A DNA stretch of 64,000 nucleotides from Arcticibacterium luteifluviistationis (GCF_003258705.1 NZ_CP029480.1:4092001-4156000); one strand, 5' to 3'. Positions 8,610-17,361 are shown, counted from the stretch's first letter. A program made the numbers and translations. The notes: a model not told the origin generated them from the sequence alone.

Positions 8610-9452
8610 ATGCCTAGTCCAGATTGGAAAACAGCGAAAGAATACGAAGACATTACCTATAAAAAAACTGACGGTGTTGCCAGAATAGCCTTTAATAGAC
8701 CAGAGGTTAGAAACGCTTTTCGTCCAAAAACAGTTTTTGAACTAATTGACGCTTTTGAAGATGCCAGAAACGATGGTAACATAGGTGTGGTGCTCCTATC
8801 AGGAGAAGGTCCTTCTTCTAAAGATGGTGGTTGGGCTTTTTGTAGCGGTGGCGACCAAAATGCTAGAGGAAAAGACGGCTATAAAGACGCTGTAGGAGTT
8901 GGTAGACTTAATATTCTAGACGTACAGCGACAAATTCGTTTTATGAGCAAACCAGTCATATGTGTAGTGCCTGGCTGGGCTGTAGGTGGAGGCCATAGCC
9001 TTCACGTGGTTTGTGATTTGTCATTAGCTAGTAAAGAACATGCTATTTTTAAACAAACCGATGCTAATGTAGCTTCTTACGATGCCGGTTTCGGTTCTGC
9101 TTACTTAGCTAGACAAGTAGGTCAAAAAAGAGCAAGAGAAATATTCTTTTTGGGCAGAAACTATTCTGCTCAGGAAGCTTTTGACATGGGTATGGTAAAT
9201 GCTGTCATACCTCATGAAGAATTAGAAGACACGGCTTTTCAATGGGCTCAAGAGATTTTAGAAAAGAGTCCAATGGCCATAAGGATGTTAAAATACTCCA
9301 TGAACATGATTGATGACGGCTTGATAGGTCAGCAGATATTTGCCGGTGAGGCTACAAGGTTGGGCTATATGACTGAAGAAGCAAAAGAAGGAAGAGATGC
9401 CTTCTTAGAAAAAAGGAAGCCTGATTTCGATCAGTTTCCAAAATATTCATGA
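8610..9452 (+). CDS. menB: 1,4-dihydroxy-2-naphthoyl-CoA synthase
   Basis: This crotonase-fold enzyme closes the second ring of the menaquinone headgroup from o-succinylbenzoyl-CoA. The 280 residues carry RPEVRNAFRPKTVFEL (about 31-46), the CSGGDQNARG segment (about 78-87) that marks MenB among enoyl-CoA hydratases, VVPGWAVGGGHSLHVVCDL (oxyanion-hole region) and the late KRKPDFDQFPKY tail. It is a single gene here, with no other men genes beside it. It has its own promoter and is followed by the cold-shock gene on the same strand. Confidence 0.95.
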   Translation: MPSPDWKTAKEYEDITYKKTDGVARIAFNRPEVRNAFRPKTVFELIDAFEDARNDGNIGVVLLSGEGPSSKDGGWAFCSGGDQNARGKDGYKDAVGVGRLNILDVQRQIRFMSKPVICVVPGWAVGGGHSLHVVCDLSLASKEHAIFKQTDANVASYDAGFGSAYLARQVGQKRAREIFFLGRNYSAQEAFDMGMVNAVIPHEELEDTAFQWAQEILEKSPMAIRMLKYSMNMIDDGLIGQQIFAGEATRLGYMTEEAKEGRDAFLEKRKPDFDQFPKYS

Positions 9453-9502
9453 TTGGGGAATTATATTGTAGGTGAATTACGTTTATTATTAGCAGCTATA
9501 TC

Positions 9503-9532
9503 TTGAGTAAGCATTATTTTACAATATCTTTG
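9503..9532 (+). promoter_or_regulatory. Two-element promoter for the cold-shock-domain gene
   Basis: TTG (9503-9505), a 19-nt spacer and TATCTTTG (9525-9532) match the Bacteroidota promoter pattern well. The ATG is at 9608, so the transcript would have a leader of roughly 65-70 nt. Such a leader is long for this window and is a plausible site of cold-shock mRNA regulation. Confidence 0.65.
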
Positions 9533-9607
9533 TGCAATCCACTTCTTTTTTGTATCATATGTATGTACAGCGAGAGGTTGTATTTATTGATTAATTTAAA
9601 ATAATTT

Positions 9608-10060
9608 ATGGGTAGGTCGCAGGAAACATTTAGTAAGAAGGAAGTAAGAAACAAGAAAGAAAAGAGAAAGAAGGAAAAGGCCGAAAAACGCCTTTTAAAG
9701 AAGGATCTAGACAAGTCTGGAAAATTAGAAGACATGATAGCTTATGTGGATGAGTTTGGAAACATTTCAAATACACCACCAGATCCAACAAAGGTTAAAG
9801 AGGAGATTGACGCGGAAAACATAGAAATAGGGATTCCTAAGAGAGAAGATGGGCCGCCAGAGGAGATAGAAAGAAAAGGAACCGTTAGTTTTTATAACGA
9901 CTCAAAAGGTTACGGCTTCATTAAAGATCAAGGAAGTCAAGACAGTGTATTCGTACACGTCAACAATACTCTTGATGAAATCAGAGAAGGTGATAAAGTT
10001 ATCTTTGAGATCGAAATGGGACCTAAAGGACCTACTGCCGTTAAGGTAAAAGTGGTTTAA
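9608..10060 (+). CDS. Cold-shock-domain protein with a basic N-terminal extension
   Basis: The C-terminal 65 residues are a canonical cold-shock domain: GTVSFYNDSKGYGFIKDQ holds the RNP1 motif KGYGFIKD and the following DSVFVHV is RNP2. The first 50 residues are highly charged and Lys-rich (KKEVRNKKEKRKKEKAEKR), probably an extra RNA-binding arm or coiled helix, followed by an acidic linker (DMIAYVDEFGNISNTPPDP). At 150 residues it is about twice the size of a classical Csp. The same architecture is common in Bacteroidota. It likely acts as an RNA chaperone in the cytoplasm, and its long leader and strong terminator make it a stand-alone unit. Confidence 0.92.
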   Translation: MGRSQETFSKKEVRNKKEKRKKEKAEKRLLKKDLDKSGKLEDMIAYVDEFGNISNTPPDPTKVKEEIDAENIEIGIPKREDGPPEEIERKGTVSFYNDSKGYGFIKDQGSQDSVFVHVNNTLDEIREGDKVIFEIEMGPKGPTAVKVKVV

Positions 10061-10087
10061 CCCTCAGCTATTAATCAAATAAGAATT

Positions 10088-10120
10088 AAGCTTTGTCATT
10101 TTCATGACAAAGCTTTTTTT
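10088..10120 (+). terminator. Strong intrinsic terminator after the cold-shock gene
   Basis: A perfect 12-bp stem (10088-10099 with 10104-10115), loop TTTC and a T run to 10120. Confidence 0.92.
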
Positions 10121-10182
10121 GTTGACTCTGAGTGATGAGAGAATTGAAAAGCTAACCAATTAAAAGCTACCTATCGGGCAAA

Positions 10183-10207
10183 TAAAAAGCCCGGCTTTCG
10201 CCAGGCT
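10183..10207 (-). terminator. Intrinsic terminator after dnaN
   Basis: On the leftward strand AGCCTGGC-GAAA-GCCGGGCT forms an 8-bp stem (one G-U pair) with a GNRA tetraloop, followed by TTTTTA. It lies 31 nt past the dnaN stop. Confidence 0.88.
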
Positions 10208-10237
10208 CTCTTTTCATAGAAAACGGGTAAGTATCTA

Positions 10238-11362
10238 TTAAGAATACGAATTAAGCATTACTGGCATAACCAATAACAGCATATCTTCATTTTCTTCTTT
10301 ATCTTCTGGAACTATCAGTCCAGCTCTGTTAGGCTGAGACATTTCCAGTGTTAAGTTATCAGTGTTTAAGTTGCTTAGCATTTCTACCAAGAACTTCGCA
10401 TTGAAACCTATTTCTATATCTTCTCCAGTGTATTCACAAACAAGCTTTTCGTTTGCTTCATTAGAGTAATCTAAATCTTCTGCAGAAATCTCTAACTCGT
10501 TACCAGTAACTTTCAATCTAATCTGGTGTGTAGTCTTGTTAGAGTAAATCGAGATTCTTTTAAGTGTGCTTAAAAGCTCAGCTCTTCCAATCTTCATGTG
10601 ATTTGGATTGTTCTGAGGAATCACGTTTTCGTAATCAGGATAACGCTCATCTATCAAACGACAAATCATTTTAATGTTTCCGAAGCTAAAGAAAGCATTT
10701 GAATTGCTAAACTCCGCTTTTACAGGAACATCTCCACTTGGCAAGCTAGATTTCAATAACATTAGAGCCTTACGTGGCAAAATCATAGATGTAGAATTCT
10801 CTGATTTTACATCTTCTCTGCGGTATCTGACTAGTCTGTGACCATCAGTAGCAACGAAGGTAGTATGGTCAGTTTCAACCTGAACAAAAACCCCAGTCAT
10901 GGCAGGTCTAAGGTCATCAGTACTCGTCGCAAAAATAGTATTCGCAATAGCGGCACCTAAAACATTTGAATCTAACTCGATACTGAAATTCTTATTAACT
11001 TCAGGAGCATGAGGGAAGTCCATTGGGTTTTCACCAGCAAGCTTAAACCTTCCGTTAGAAGTAACTAACTCCACCCCAAAACTATCTTCATCTATATTGA
11101 CCGTAACTGGCTGCTCTGGCAAGCTACGTAGCGTTTCCATCAATAATTTTGCTGGAACAGCTATAGAACCTTTGTCAGACGACTCTACTTGTGCCTCTGT
11201 CATCATAACAGTCTGCATATCAGATGCTGTAATGGTAAGGTTAGTTTCGTCTAGTTCCAATAAGAAATTTTCTAAAATCGGAACTATTGGGTTACTCGCA
11301 ATAACACCACTTATGGTGGCCAAATGCTTCAACAGCTCAGAAGAAGAAACGACAAACTTCAT
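10238..11362 (-). CDS. dnaN: DNA polymerase III sliding clamp (beta subunit)
   Basis: The clamp encircles DNA and tethers the replicative polymerase. The 374 residues match the family length and show three repeated clamp folds. Recognisable parts are the N-terminal MKFVVSSSELLKHLATISGVI, the central DLRPAMTGVFVQ plus ATDGHRLVRYRRED, and the end LLVMPVMLNSYS with the usual C-terminal hydrophobic pocket residues. gldG lies upstream on the same strand with 97 nt between them, and a separate promoter element sits at 11402-11409. dnaN is not next to dnaA or recF here (recF is 11 kb away), which is usual for Bacteroidota. Confidence 0.97.
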   Translation of the reverse strand: MKFVVSSSELLKHLATISGVIASNPIVPILENFLLELDETNLTITASDMQTVMMTEAQVESSDKGSIAVPAKLLMETLRSLPEQPVTVNIDEDSFGVELVTSNGRFKLAGENPMDFPHAPEVNKNFSIELDSNVLGAAIANTIFATSTDDLRPAMTGVFVQVETDHTTFVATDGHRLVRYRREDVKSENSTSMILPRKALMLLKSSLPSGDVPVKAEFSNSNAFFSFGNIKMICRLIDERYPDYENVIPQNNPNHMKIGRAELLSTLKRISIYSNKTTHQIRLKVTGNELEISAEDLDYSNEANEKLVCEYTGEDIEIGFNAKFLVEMLSNLNTDNLTLEMSQPNRAGLIVPEDKEENEDMLLLVMPVMLNSYS

Positions 11363-11401
11363 ATTTGAATATTTAGTTTAATATGGGTTTTAATAATTAG
11401 G

Positions 11402-11409
11402 CAAAGTTA
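11402..11409 (-). promoter_or_regulatory. -7 promoter element for dnaN
   Basis: The leftward strand reads TAACTTTG, an exact TAnnTTTG match, 39 nt before the dnaN ATG. It suggests dnaN can be transcribed independently of gldG. Confidence 0.5.
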
Positions 11410-11459
11410 CTCAAATTGAAAGAAAACTGGTCTTTCCTCTTAATTTTTATCATACAGAA

Positions 11460-13118
11460 TTAGTGAGCGTATTTTCTACGCCAAAAGAAGCCTCTCACCA
11501 AACCAAATATGATTATTAAAATTGAAGGTATTACCAAATTAACCAATTGAATCTGAGTTCTATTATCTCTTGTCTTAATGGCATCCAGCGGCCTAAGCTT
11601 AACTTCCTTGCCTCTGGCGTTAATGACACCGTTTTCATCCACCAAATAGTCAATGGCATTCATAAGAAAGTCTTTATTCCCAAAAGTATGCTGACTTACC
11701 TTATCATAACCTAGGGGCATTGGCTCACCTGTACGCCTGTCCAGCTCATTAACTATTAAGTCGCCATCTGAGCAAACTATCATTTTAGTAGGCTCACTTT
11801 TAGCTTTAAAAGCTCCGCTTCTTGGGTCAGACGGAAGAATTCTGTTTTCATAAAGAGAAGAAAACTTGCCTTCTAATAAATAAGCAATGGTTTTCTCTCC
11901 ACCATTATATTCTTGCTGGTCGGTATTGCTCCTAGCGTCATTATAAGTTACCAAGGCTGGAGCATTCAAGATTTTGGTATAAGGTGTTGTTTTTAAAAGA
12001 GCAGTCTTACTTATTCCTGAACTGAGCACAGTATCAATAGAGGAAGTAAACTTACTCTCTACCAAGTCAAGGTTTTTGGTAATCAGGCTCTGCCCAAAAT
12101 TATTTATCAAAGGGAAAAAACGATATGGAATAGGCTGAATATTCGGTTTATCTCCCATGTTTCCTACCACTAGCGGCACCATAGCGGCACTAGCCCCATC
12201 TTTAATCATGTCATAATTAAGACGAATTCCGTATTTAAAAAACAGGTCTTGAAGGTTACTTTCAAAGGGCTGAGCATAAGTACCTTGCAAGCCAATAGAA
12301 TCTACCTTTAAACCATCAATAAAGAAAAGCGTTTTACCTCCATTCATCACATATTGGTCAATCTTATATTTGGTGGAGTCGTCAATTCTAATGTCTGGTT
12401 TGGGTAAAATAAGAGCATCCAAACCAAGGAAAGACTCGGAGGTAGCGGCATCTACAAAATACAAATCGTAGTACTCTTGAAGAGCGTTTATTAGTCCCGC
12501 AAAGTTGATAGGCTCTAAACTTGTGAATTCCGTTAAAAGGCCAATTCTCTTTCTTTCCTTAATCGTTAATTTTCTGAATGCTGAAGCAAAAGAATACTCT
12601 AGATTTTCGTATGATTGATTTAGTTTTTCTTCCGCAGATAAGGCTTGATTTCCTTGAAGTAAAAGGACCGTTTGCTCCTTTCCTTGATAAGAAACTAAAG
12701 CAAAAGGAAAAACCATTGTTTCTGTTTTACGTCCACCGTCGGTGTCAAACACATTGGTAGGTTGAACTCCCTTAAAATAAAGGCTGTCAATCAATGCTTT
12801 TTTCTCCTCTGGGTTTGTTAAAGAATTTGGGTCAAAAAATGTATAGGAAACATTTGCCCCACCGTATGTTTTAAACTCACCCAAAGTTTCTTCCACCGCC
12901 TGTTTTAAGCGTTCAAAACCACCAGGTAGCTCGTCACCATCTAACAAAACCTCAATTTCAATGGGCTCCTCCAAACCACTCACAATACTCTTACTGGCGT
13001 CAGAAATACTATACCGTTTTTCTTCTGTAAGGTCTTTCCTAAAGAAAAAAAGAATTGAAATAATATTGACTACTACCAGAATAAGGGGAAAAAGTAAAGA
13101 CCGAATTGTTTTGTTCAT
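11460..13118 (-). CDS. gldG: Gliding-motility ABC-system protein GldG
   Basis: GldG is the auxiliary membrane/periplasmic subunit of the GldA-GldF-GldG ABC system linked to gliding motility in Flavobacterium. The product has an N-terminal membrane anchor (MNKTIRSLLFPLILVVVNII), a large extracytoplasmic region (RYSISDASKSIVSGLEEPIEIEVLLDG is split over residues 37-63) and a C-terminal membrane helix ending in RGFFWRRKYAH. The frame is open to an upstream ATG at 13208, but that start would overlap the divergent cupin gene and lacks homology-like sequence, so 13118 is used (552 residues). gldF, its usual neighbour, is not adjacent here. Confidence 0.85.
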   Translation of the reverse strand: MNKTIRSLLFPLILVVVNIISILFFFRKDLTEEKRYSISDASKSIVSGLEEPIEIEVLLDGDELPGGFERLKQAVEETLGEFKTYGGANVSYTFFDPNSLTNPEEKKALIDSLYFKGVQPTNVFDTDGGRKTETMVFPFALVSYQGKEQTVLLLQGNQALSAEEKLNQSYENLEYSFASAFRKLTIKERKRIGLLTEFTSLEPINFAGLINALQEYYDLYFVDAATSESFLGLDALILPKPDIRIDDSTKYKIDQYVMNGGKTLFFIDGLKVDSIGLQGTYAQPFESNLQDLFFKYGIRLNYDMIKDGASAAMVPLVVGNMGDKPNIQPIPYRFFPLINNFGQSLITKNLDLVESKFTSSIDTVLSSGISKTALLKTTPYTKILNAPALVTYNDARSNTDQQEYNGGEKTIAYLLEGKFSSLYENRILPSDPRSGAFKAKSEPTKMIVCSDGDLIVNELDRRTGEPMPLGYDKVSQHTFGNKDFLMNAIDYLVDENGVINARGKEVKLRPLDAIKTRDNRTQIQLVNLVIPSILIIIFGLVRGFFWRRKYAH

Positions 13119-13156
13119 GAAAGCAATGCCCTGAAATTTGGATACAAAAATTACAT

Positions 13157-13164
13157 TATTTTTG
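13157..13164 (+). promoter_or_regulatory. -7 promoter element for the cupin gene
   Basis: TATTTTTG is an exact TAnnTTTG match ending 15 nt before the ATG at 13180. It sits in the 61-nt divergent gap shared with gldG. Confidence 0.5.
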
Positions 13165-13179
13165 AATAAAAACGAATAA

Positions 13180-13677
13180 ATGTTTGATGCCGCATACTGG
13201 ATTGACAAATTAGACCTTATTTCTCATCCTGAGGGAGGTTATTATAAAGAAACATATAGATCTGAAGGCTCCGGCACCTTTCTAATGAACGGAGAAAAAA
13301 AGACAAGAAACTACTCGACATCCATTTACTTTTTAATGGAAAAGGGAGACTTTTCTGCATTCCATAAAATCCAATCTGATGAAGTCTGGCATTTTTATGC
13401 TGGCGAAACGCTTGAGATTTATCACATTGACCATCAAGGCAAACTCATTAAAACAATACTTGGGGCAAATCCTGAAAAAGGGGAAACGCTCCAAACCGTA
13501 ATTCCTGCCAATCTTTGGTTTGCCTCTAGGCCAAAACCTTCTTCAAACTACACTTTGGTTGGCTGCACAGTTTCACCTGGCTTCGATTTTGAAGACTTTA
13601 AAATGGCAAAAAAAGAGATTTTATGCTCCAAATACCCAGAACATACCAAAATTATAGACGAGCTAACGAGAGAATAA
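13180..13677 (+). CDS. DUF985-type cupin domain protein
   Basis: This 165-residue single-domain cupin begins with YWIDKLDLISHPEGGYYKETYRS (residues about 5-27), where the HPEGG(Y/F) motif is the hallmark of the cupin_5/DUF985 family. The SDEVWHFYAGETLEIYHI segment and FASRPKPSSNYTLVGCTVSPGF complete the barrel. Members are of uncertain function, and some resemble sugar epimerase-like cupins. It is transcribed away from gldG and is followed 27 nt later by the DUF4293 gene, which has its own promoter element overlapping this gene's end. Confidence 0.9.
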   Translation: MFDAAYWIDKLDLISHPEGGYYKETYRSEGSGTFLMNGEKKTRNYSTSIYFLMEKGDFSAFHKIQSDEVWHFYAGETLEIYHIDHQGKLIKTILGANPEKGETLQTVIPANLWFASRPKPSSNYTLVGCTVSPGFDFEDFKMAKKEILCSKYPEHTKIIDELTRE

Positions 13678-13678
13678 A

Positions 13679-13686
13679 TATCTTTG
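13679..13686 (+). promoter_or_regulatory. -7 promoter element for the DUF4293 gene
   Basis: TATCTTTG begins directly after the cupin stop and ends 18 nt before the ATG at 13705. It includes the TTG at 13684 that could be mistaken for a start codon. Confidence 0.5.
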
Positions 13687-13704
13687 TGGAAAATTTACAT
13701 TTAT

Positions 13705-14172
13705 ATGCTTCAGAGAATACAATCTGCCCTTCTTCTTCTTTCTGCTATTGCCTTAGGCGTTTTCCTATCTACTAACATGTGGACGAGTGAAACAGGCACA
13801 GGAAAGGTTATTGTAAACCCTTATCACGTATTGGTTACCCAAGGTGGACTTTCTTCTTTTAGTAAAGACATCTTTTATATTGCGGTAATGGCAGCTCTAG
13901 CTATTGTGCTTGCCATTTTTACTATTTTTCAATATAAAAATCGAGTTCGCCAAATGCTTTTTGTAGCTCTGAATTCTCTTCTAATTGGTGCTGCTGTAGC
14001 CGTAGGAGTTTACCACGTTAAATATGATGGAATGACTGTACAAGGAGCCGGCGAAGGTAATTTTGACATTGGCATTTATGCAGGTTTTGCAGCCTTAGCT
14101 CTTAACTGGTTAGCCAATAGGTTTATCAAAAAAGACGATAAACTAGTAAAGAGTGCTGACAGAATGAGATAG
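13705..14172 (+). CDS. DUF4293 four-helix membrane protein
   Basis: The 155-residue protein begins MLQRIQSALLLLSAIALGVF, the usual opening of DUF4293 proteins, and has four hydrophobic segments (about residues 5-22, 48-68, 74-98 and 112-132). It ends in a short basic tail. The family is restricted to Bacteroidota and has no known function. The frame can be extended to a TTG at 13684, but that codon is inside the promoter element, so the ATG at 13705 is chosen. Confidence 0.85.
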   Translation: MLQRIQSALLLLSAIALGVFLSTNMWTSETGTGKVIVNPYHVLVTQGGLSSFSKDIFYIAVMAALAIVLAIFTIFQYKNRVRQMLFVALNSLLIGAAVAVGVYHVKYDGMTVQGAGEGNFDIGIYAGFAALALNWLANRFIKKDDKLVKSADRMR

Positions 14173-14188
14173 GTCTTAAACCTATCTC
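14166..14188. terminator. Hairpin between convergent DUF4293 and rdgB genes
   Basis: GAGATAGGT and ACCTATCTC (14166-14174 and 14180-14188) form a perfect 9-bp stem with a 5-nt loop that includes the DUF4293 stop codon. There is no strong T run directly after it, so termination efficiency is uncertain. Confidence 0.5.
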
Positions 14189-14198
14189 TATTAAAATG

Positions 14199-14783
14199 CT
14201 ACTTTTTTGCCTTTAAGAACTCAATAAGTTTTTGAACGGCTCTACCTCTATGGCTAATTGGAATCTTCTGTTCCATAGTCATTTGGGCAAAAGTTTTCTC
14301 AAAACCGTCTGGCACAAAAATAGGGTCGTAACCAAAACCATTGTCTCCTATTTCGTTTTCAATGATTTTGCCTTCCACTATTCCTTCAAACATTTCTACA
14401 GCACCATCTTGAATTAGTGTTACCACAGTTCTAAACCTAGCTTGACGATTTTGCTTTCCTTCTAGATTTTTAAGAAGCTTTTCAATGTTCTTTTTATGGT
14501 TTCCGTGCTCACCTGCATACCTAGCAGAATAAACTCCTGGCTCTCCGTTTAAAGCATCCACTTCCAAACCAGAATCATCTGCAATACAGTCTATTCCATA
14601 ATTACTGTAAACATACTGTGCTTTAAGCAGCGAGTTACCTGCCATACTATCGGCCGTTTCAGCAATATCTTCTGTACAGCCAATATCTGAAAGCGATGTA
14701 ATTTCAAAAGAGTCACCCAAAAGCTCTTTGAGTTCCTCTATCTTATGGCCATTATTACTCGCCAAACATATTTTATTTTTCAT
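14199..14783 (-). CDS. rdgB: Non-canonical purine NTP pyrophosphatase (RdgB/HAM1)
   Basis: This enzyme hydrolyses dITP/XTP-type nucleotides to monophosphates and keeps them out of DNA and RNA. Motifs: CLASNNGHKIEELKELLG (about residues 5-22), ADDSGLEVDALNGEPGVYSA (about 66-85, with the catalytic DDSGL), DNGFGYDPIFVPDG and the end segment KIPISHRGRAVQKL. The frame is open upstream to 14825 inside prfA, but the ATG at 14783 sits 1 nt after the prfA stop and gives the normal 194-residue length. It is probably translated from the prfA message. Confidence 0.96.
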   Translation of the reverse strand: MKNKICLASNNGHKIEELKELLGDSFEITSLSDIGCTEDIAETADSMAGNSLLKAQYVYSNYGIDCIADDSGLEVDALNGEPGVYSARYAGEHGNHKKNIEKLLKNLEGKQNRQARFRTVVTLIQDGAVEMFEGIVEGKIIENEIGDNGFGYDPIFVPDGFEKTFAQMTMEQKIPISHRGRAVQKLIEFLKAKK

Positions 14784-14784
14784 T

Positions 14785-15858
14785 CTAAACAGCTCCTTCT
14801 TGCATTCTTTCTGCATTCTCTGCAATTCTCAATTTTTCCATAAACTCACCTACTTCACCATCCATTACGGCAGGTAAATTATATACGGTGAAACCTATTC
14901 TATGGTCCGTCACACGACTTTGAGGATAATTATATGTTCTAATCTTATCCGACCTGTCTCCACTACCTACTAAAGACTTTCGCTCCGAACTAATGGCATC
15001 ATTATGCTTTTTGAGCTCAGCTTCATAAAGCCTAGATCTAAGTACCGTAAGGGCTTTAGCATAGTTGGCGTGTTGTGACCTACCATCTTGACACTCCACC
15101 ACCGTATTAGTAGGTAAGTGAGTAAGCCTAACGGCAGATTCCGTCTTATTTACGTGCTGCCCCCCAGCTCCGGATGCACGGTAAGTATCTTTTTTTATAT
15201 CTGATTTATTTAAAACAAAGTCAACCTCGTCTGCTTCAGGCAATACTGCTACCGAAGCCGCTGATGTGTGCACACGCCCTTGAGACTCTGTGGCAGGTAC
15301 ACGTTGAACTCTATGAACGCCAGACTCAAATTTCATTTTACCAAAAACGTCCTCTCCGTCTATCTCCGCAATTATCTCTTTAAACCCTCCAGATGTTCCA
15401 TGATTAATATCCATGATATTCATTTTCCACCCAGACTGGTTTTCTACAAATCGCTCATACATTCTGAACAAGTCACCCGCAAAGATTGATGCTTCGTCTC
15501 CTCCTGCTCCAGCTCTAATTTCCAGAATTACGTTCTTGGCATCATTCGGGTCTTTTGGAATAAGCATTTCTTTCAAAATAACCTCCATTTCTTCTTGGCT
15601 TGGTTCTAGCTCATCTAGTTCCTCCTTTGCCATTTCTCTCAGCTCCTCGTCCTTCTCATTATTAAGAATTTCTTTGGCTCCAGCAATGTTTGCCAAAACC
15701 TCTTTATAGGCTTTAAACTGGTTAACAATTTTTTCAAGATCTTTATATTCCTTACTGATCCTCTTAAATTTAACCATATCGGAAACCACCTCTGGCATTC
15801 CTATTTGTTGTGATACCTCCTCAAAGCGTTCTCTTATAGCCTCTAACTGTTCTAGCAT
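14785..15858 (-). CDS. prfA: Peptide chain release factor 1
   Basis: RF1 recognises UAA and UAG and triggers peptide release. The 357-residue sequence has the coiled N-terminal domain, the [16 protein letters not shown] segment (about 113-128), the [20 protein letters not shown] segment (about 180-199) and the catalytic GGQ in [22 protein letters not shown]1 rather than RF2 is indicated by the absence of an in-frame stop and by overall length. Its stop is 1 nt from the rdgB start, so the two form an operon. Confidence 0.96.
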   Translation of the reverse strand: MLEQLEAIRERFEEVSQQIGMPEVVSDMVKFKRISKEYKDLEKIVNQFKAYKEVLANIAGAKEILNNEKDEELREMAKEELDELEPSQEEMEVILKEMLIPKDPNDAKNVILEIRAGAGGDEASIFAGDLFRMYERFVENQSGWKMNIMDINHGTSGGFKEIIAEIDGEDVFGKMKFESGVHRVQRVPATESQGRVHTSAASVAVLPEADEVDFVLNKSDIKKDTYRASGAGGQHVNKTESAVRLTHLPTNTVVECQDGRSQHANYAKALTVLRSRLYEAELKKHNDAISSERKSLVGSGDRSDKIRTYNYPQSRVTDHRIGFTVYNLPAVMDGEVGEFMEKLRIAENAERMQEGAV

Positions 15859-15876
15859 AATTTTCTATTCTAGCGG

Positions 15877-15884
15877 CAAATTTA
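15877..15884 (-). promoter_or_regulatory. -7 promoter element for prfA-rdgB
   Basis: The leftward strand reads TAAATTTG, an exact match, ending 18 nt before the prfA ATG. A TTG lies 16 nt further upstream, at the end of the nitroreductase gene. Confidence 0.55.
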
Positions 15885-15893
15885 CGAGGATTT

Positions 15894-16559
15894 TTAGTAC
15901 CAAGCTATTACCTCCGCTTCTCCCTTTTTCTGAATATTAGGTACAGTAGCTTCTTTTTCTGGATAGCCTACCGGCAATAGCAAAAATGGCCGTTCGTTTT
16001 CTGGTCGTTTTAAGATTTTACTTAGAAAAGCCATTGGGCTAGGTGTATGTGTCAAAGTAACCAAACCCGCTTGGTGAATGGCCGAAATCAAGAAACCACA
16101 AGCAATGCCTACACTTTCATTCACATAATAATGCTGCTCCTTAGAACCATCTTCTGCTAAACCATAAGGCTTTTTAAAAACTACAATGAGCCAAGGTGCT
16201 TTTTCCAAAAATGGTTTGTGCCAGTCTGTATCAAATGGTTTTAAATCATTTAACCAAGTTTCACTCATTTTGCCATGATAAGCCTCATATTCCTCTTTCT
16301 CCGCAGCTTTTCTAATTTCTGCCTTAATATCAGCATCACTTATCGCACAGAAAACCCAGGGCTGTTTATTTGCCCCACTAGGAGCTGAAGATGCAGTTAT
16401 TATAATGTTTTCTATCACATCCTTTGCAACAGATTTTGACGAAAAAGCCCGGATAGACCTTCTCTTTTTCATTTCTTTTTTAAACCATTCACTCCTTTTT
16501 AAAGTATCTTCTTTGGAAGTTTCCTCAAATGGGTAAAGGCTATGTTTTTCGGTATTCAT
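15894..16559 (-). CDS. Nitroreductase-family FMN oxidoreductase
   Basis: This 221-residue protein has KKRRSIRAFSSKSVAKDVIE (about residues 31-50), the FMN phosphate-binding RRSIRxF motif of the nitroreductase fold, and SSAPSGANKQPWVFCAISD, the conserved SAPSGANxQPW segment. VGIACGFLISAIHQAGLVTL is the helix lining the flavin site, and LPVGYPEKEATVP is the family C-terminal signature. Members reduce nitroaromatics, quinones or related substrates with NAD(P)H, and some dehalogenate iodotyrosine. The physiological substrate cannot be told. It is co-directional with prfA, 35 nt upstream. Confidence 0.92.
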   Translation of the reverse strand: MNTEKHSLYPFEETSKEDTLKRSEWFKKEMKKRRSIRAFSSKSVAKDVIENIIITASSAPSGANKQPWVFCAISDADIKAEIRKAAEKEEYEAYHGKMSETWLNDLKPFDTDWHKPFLEKAPWLIVVFKKPYGLAEDGSKEQHYYVNESVGIACGFLISAIHQAGLVTLTHTPSPMAFLSKILKRPENERPFLLLPVGYPEKEATVPNIQKKGEAEVIAWY

Positions 16560-16678
16560 ACCAGCAAGATAGTTTTAATCCGTAAAATAAAATTCTTGGT
16601 GTTTTTTCAATCTTCCATGCATTATAAATAAGCATTTTTTCGCAATTTTGTCAATCGCTTCAAAAACACAATTATCGT

Positions 16679-16686
16679 TAAATTTG
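16679..16686 (+). promoter_or_regulatory. -7 promoter element for the small outer-membrane protein
   Basis: TAAATTTG is an exact match and leaves a leader of about 40-47 nt before the ATG at 16734. The 173-nt divergent gap with the nitroreductase gene holds no coding sequence that I can see. Confidence 0.5.
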
Positions 16687-16733
16687 AGGTCACTTTTAGA
16701 CGTTTAAATTCTAATTATTTAAAATAACTAACA

Positions 16734-17255
16734 ATGAAAAAGTTTATCTTTTTAGTTTTTGCAGTTATCCTTACTGCTTCTATTTCTAGTTTTTCTCAAG
16801 GATTTGAAAAGGGAGTCAACAATGCTAATCTAGGTGTGGCTATCGGATACGGTGTGGGTGTTGCAGGCTCATATGATATTGGAATTGCCGACAAAATTAG
16901 TGTTGGTGTTGGGGTCGGTGCCACAATTCGTAATAACAGCTTATTTGGTTTTGGTTACGGTTACAAAGGAACTCACTTATTCGTAAACGGTCGATTCGGA
17001 TACCACTTTGGTGCTCACTTTAATGACTGGTTTGGTTTTGATGATTCTAAATCTGACCCTTATGTTGGAGCAAGTATTGGCCCTCGTTTTTCTAACTACA
17101 AATATGACAGTGGCTATACTGATGAAAACTATACTGATACTGATATTGTATTAGGCGGATTTGTAGGCTATAGGTATGCTCTTTCAGATAAATTTGCAGT
17201 TTTCGCAGAGCTTGGAAGCCCAACTAGTTCTGCTGGAATCACATTTAAACTTTAA
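16734..17255 (+). CDS. Small outer-membrane beta-barrel protein
   Basis: The protein has a Sec signal peptide (MKKFIFLVFAVILTASISSF, cleavage near FSQ at about residue 22) and a Gly/Tyr/Phe-rich body of alternating residues (GVAIGYGVGVAGSYDIGIAD, YVGASIGPRFSNYKY) ending in GSPTSSAGITFKL, a pattern typical of eight-stranded barrels. The 173-residue length fits. The exact family is not recognised; Bacteroidota genomes hold many such OmpW/OmpX-like proteins of unknown role. It stands alone between a nitroreductase gene (divergent) and moaC, with its own promoter and a strong terminator. Confidence 0.8.
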   Translation: MKKFIFLVFAVILTASISSFSQGFEKGVNNANLGVAIGYGVGVAGSYDIGIADKISVGVGVGATIRNNSLFGFGYGYKGTHLFVNGRFGYHFGAHFNDWFGFDDSKSDPYVGASIGPRFSNYKYDSGYTDENYTDTDIVLGGFVGYRYALSDKFAVFAELGSPTSSAGITFKL

Positions 17256-17285
17256 GTTTTCGGGCTAATGCCTACAAACTTTTAT

Positions 17286-17320
17286 AAATGGCTTTCTCAA
17301 TATCTGAGAAAGCCATTTTT
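17286..17320 (+). terminator. Strong intrinsic terminator after the barrel-protein gene
   Basis: AAATGGCTTTCTCA (17286-17299) pairs perfectly with TGAGAAAGCCATTT (17305-17318) over 14 bp with a 5-nt loop, followed by T residues. Confidence 0.92.
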
Positions 17321-17361
17321 GTTTTATAAACACTCAAAGCGATATTTTGGATAGCTGTCTC

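Noticed and set aside
13119-13208. Longer N-terminus for GldG starting at 13208
   Set aside because: It would overlap the divergent cupin start and put 30 unrelated residues before the membrane anchor.
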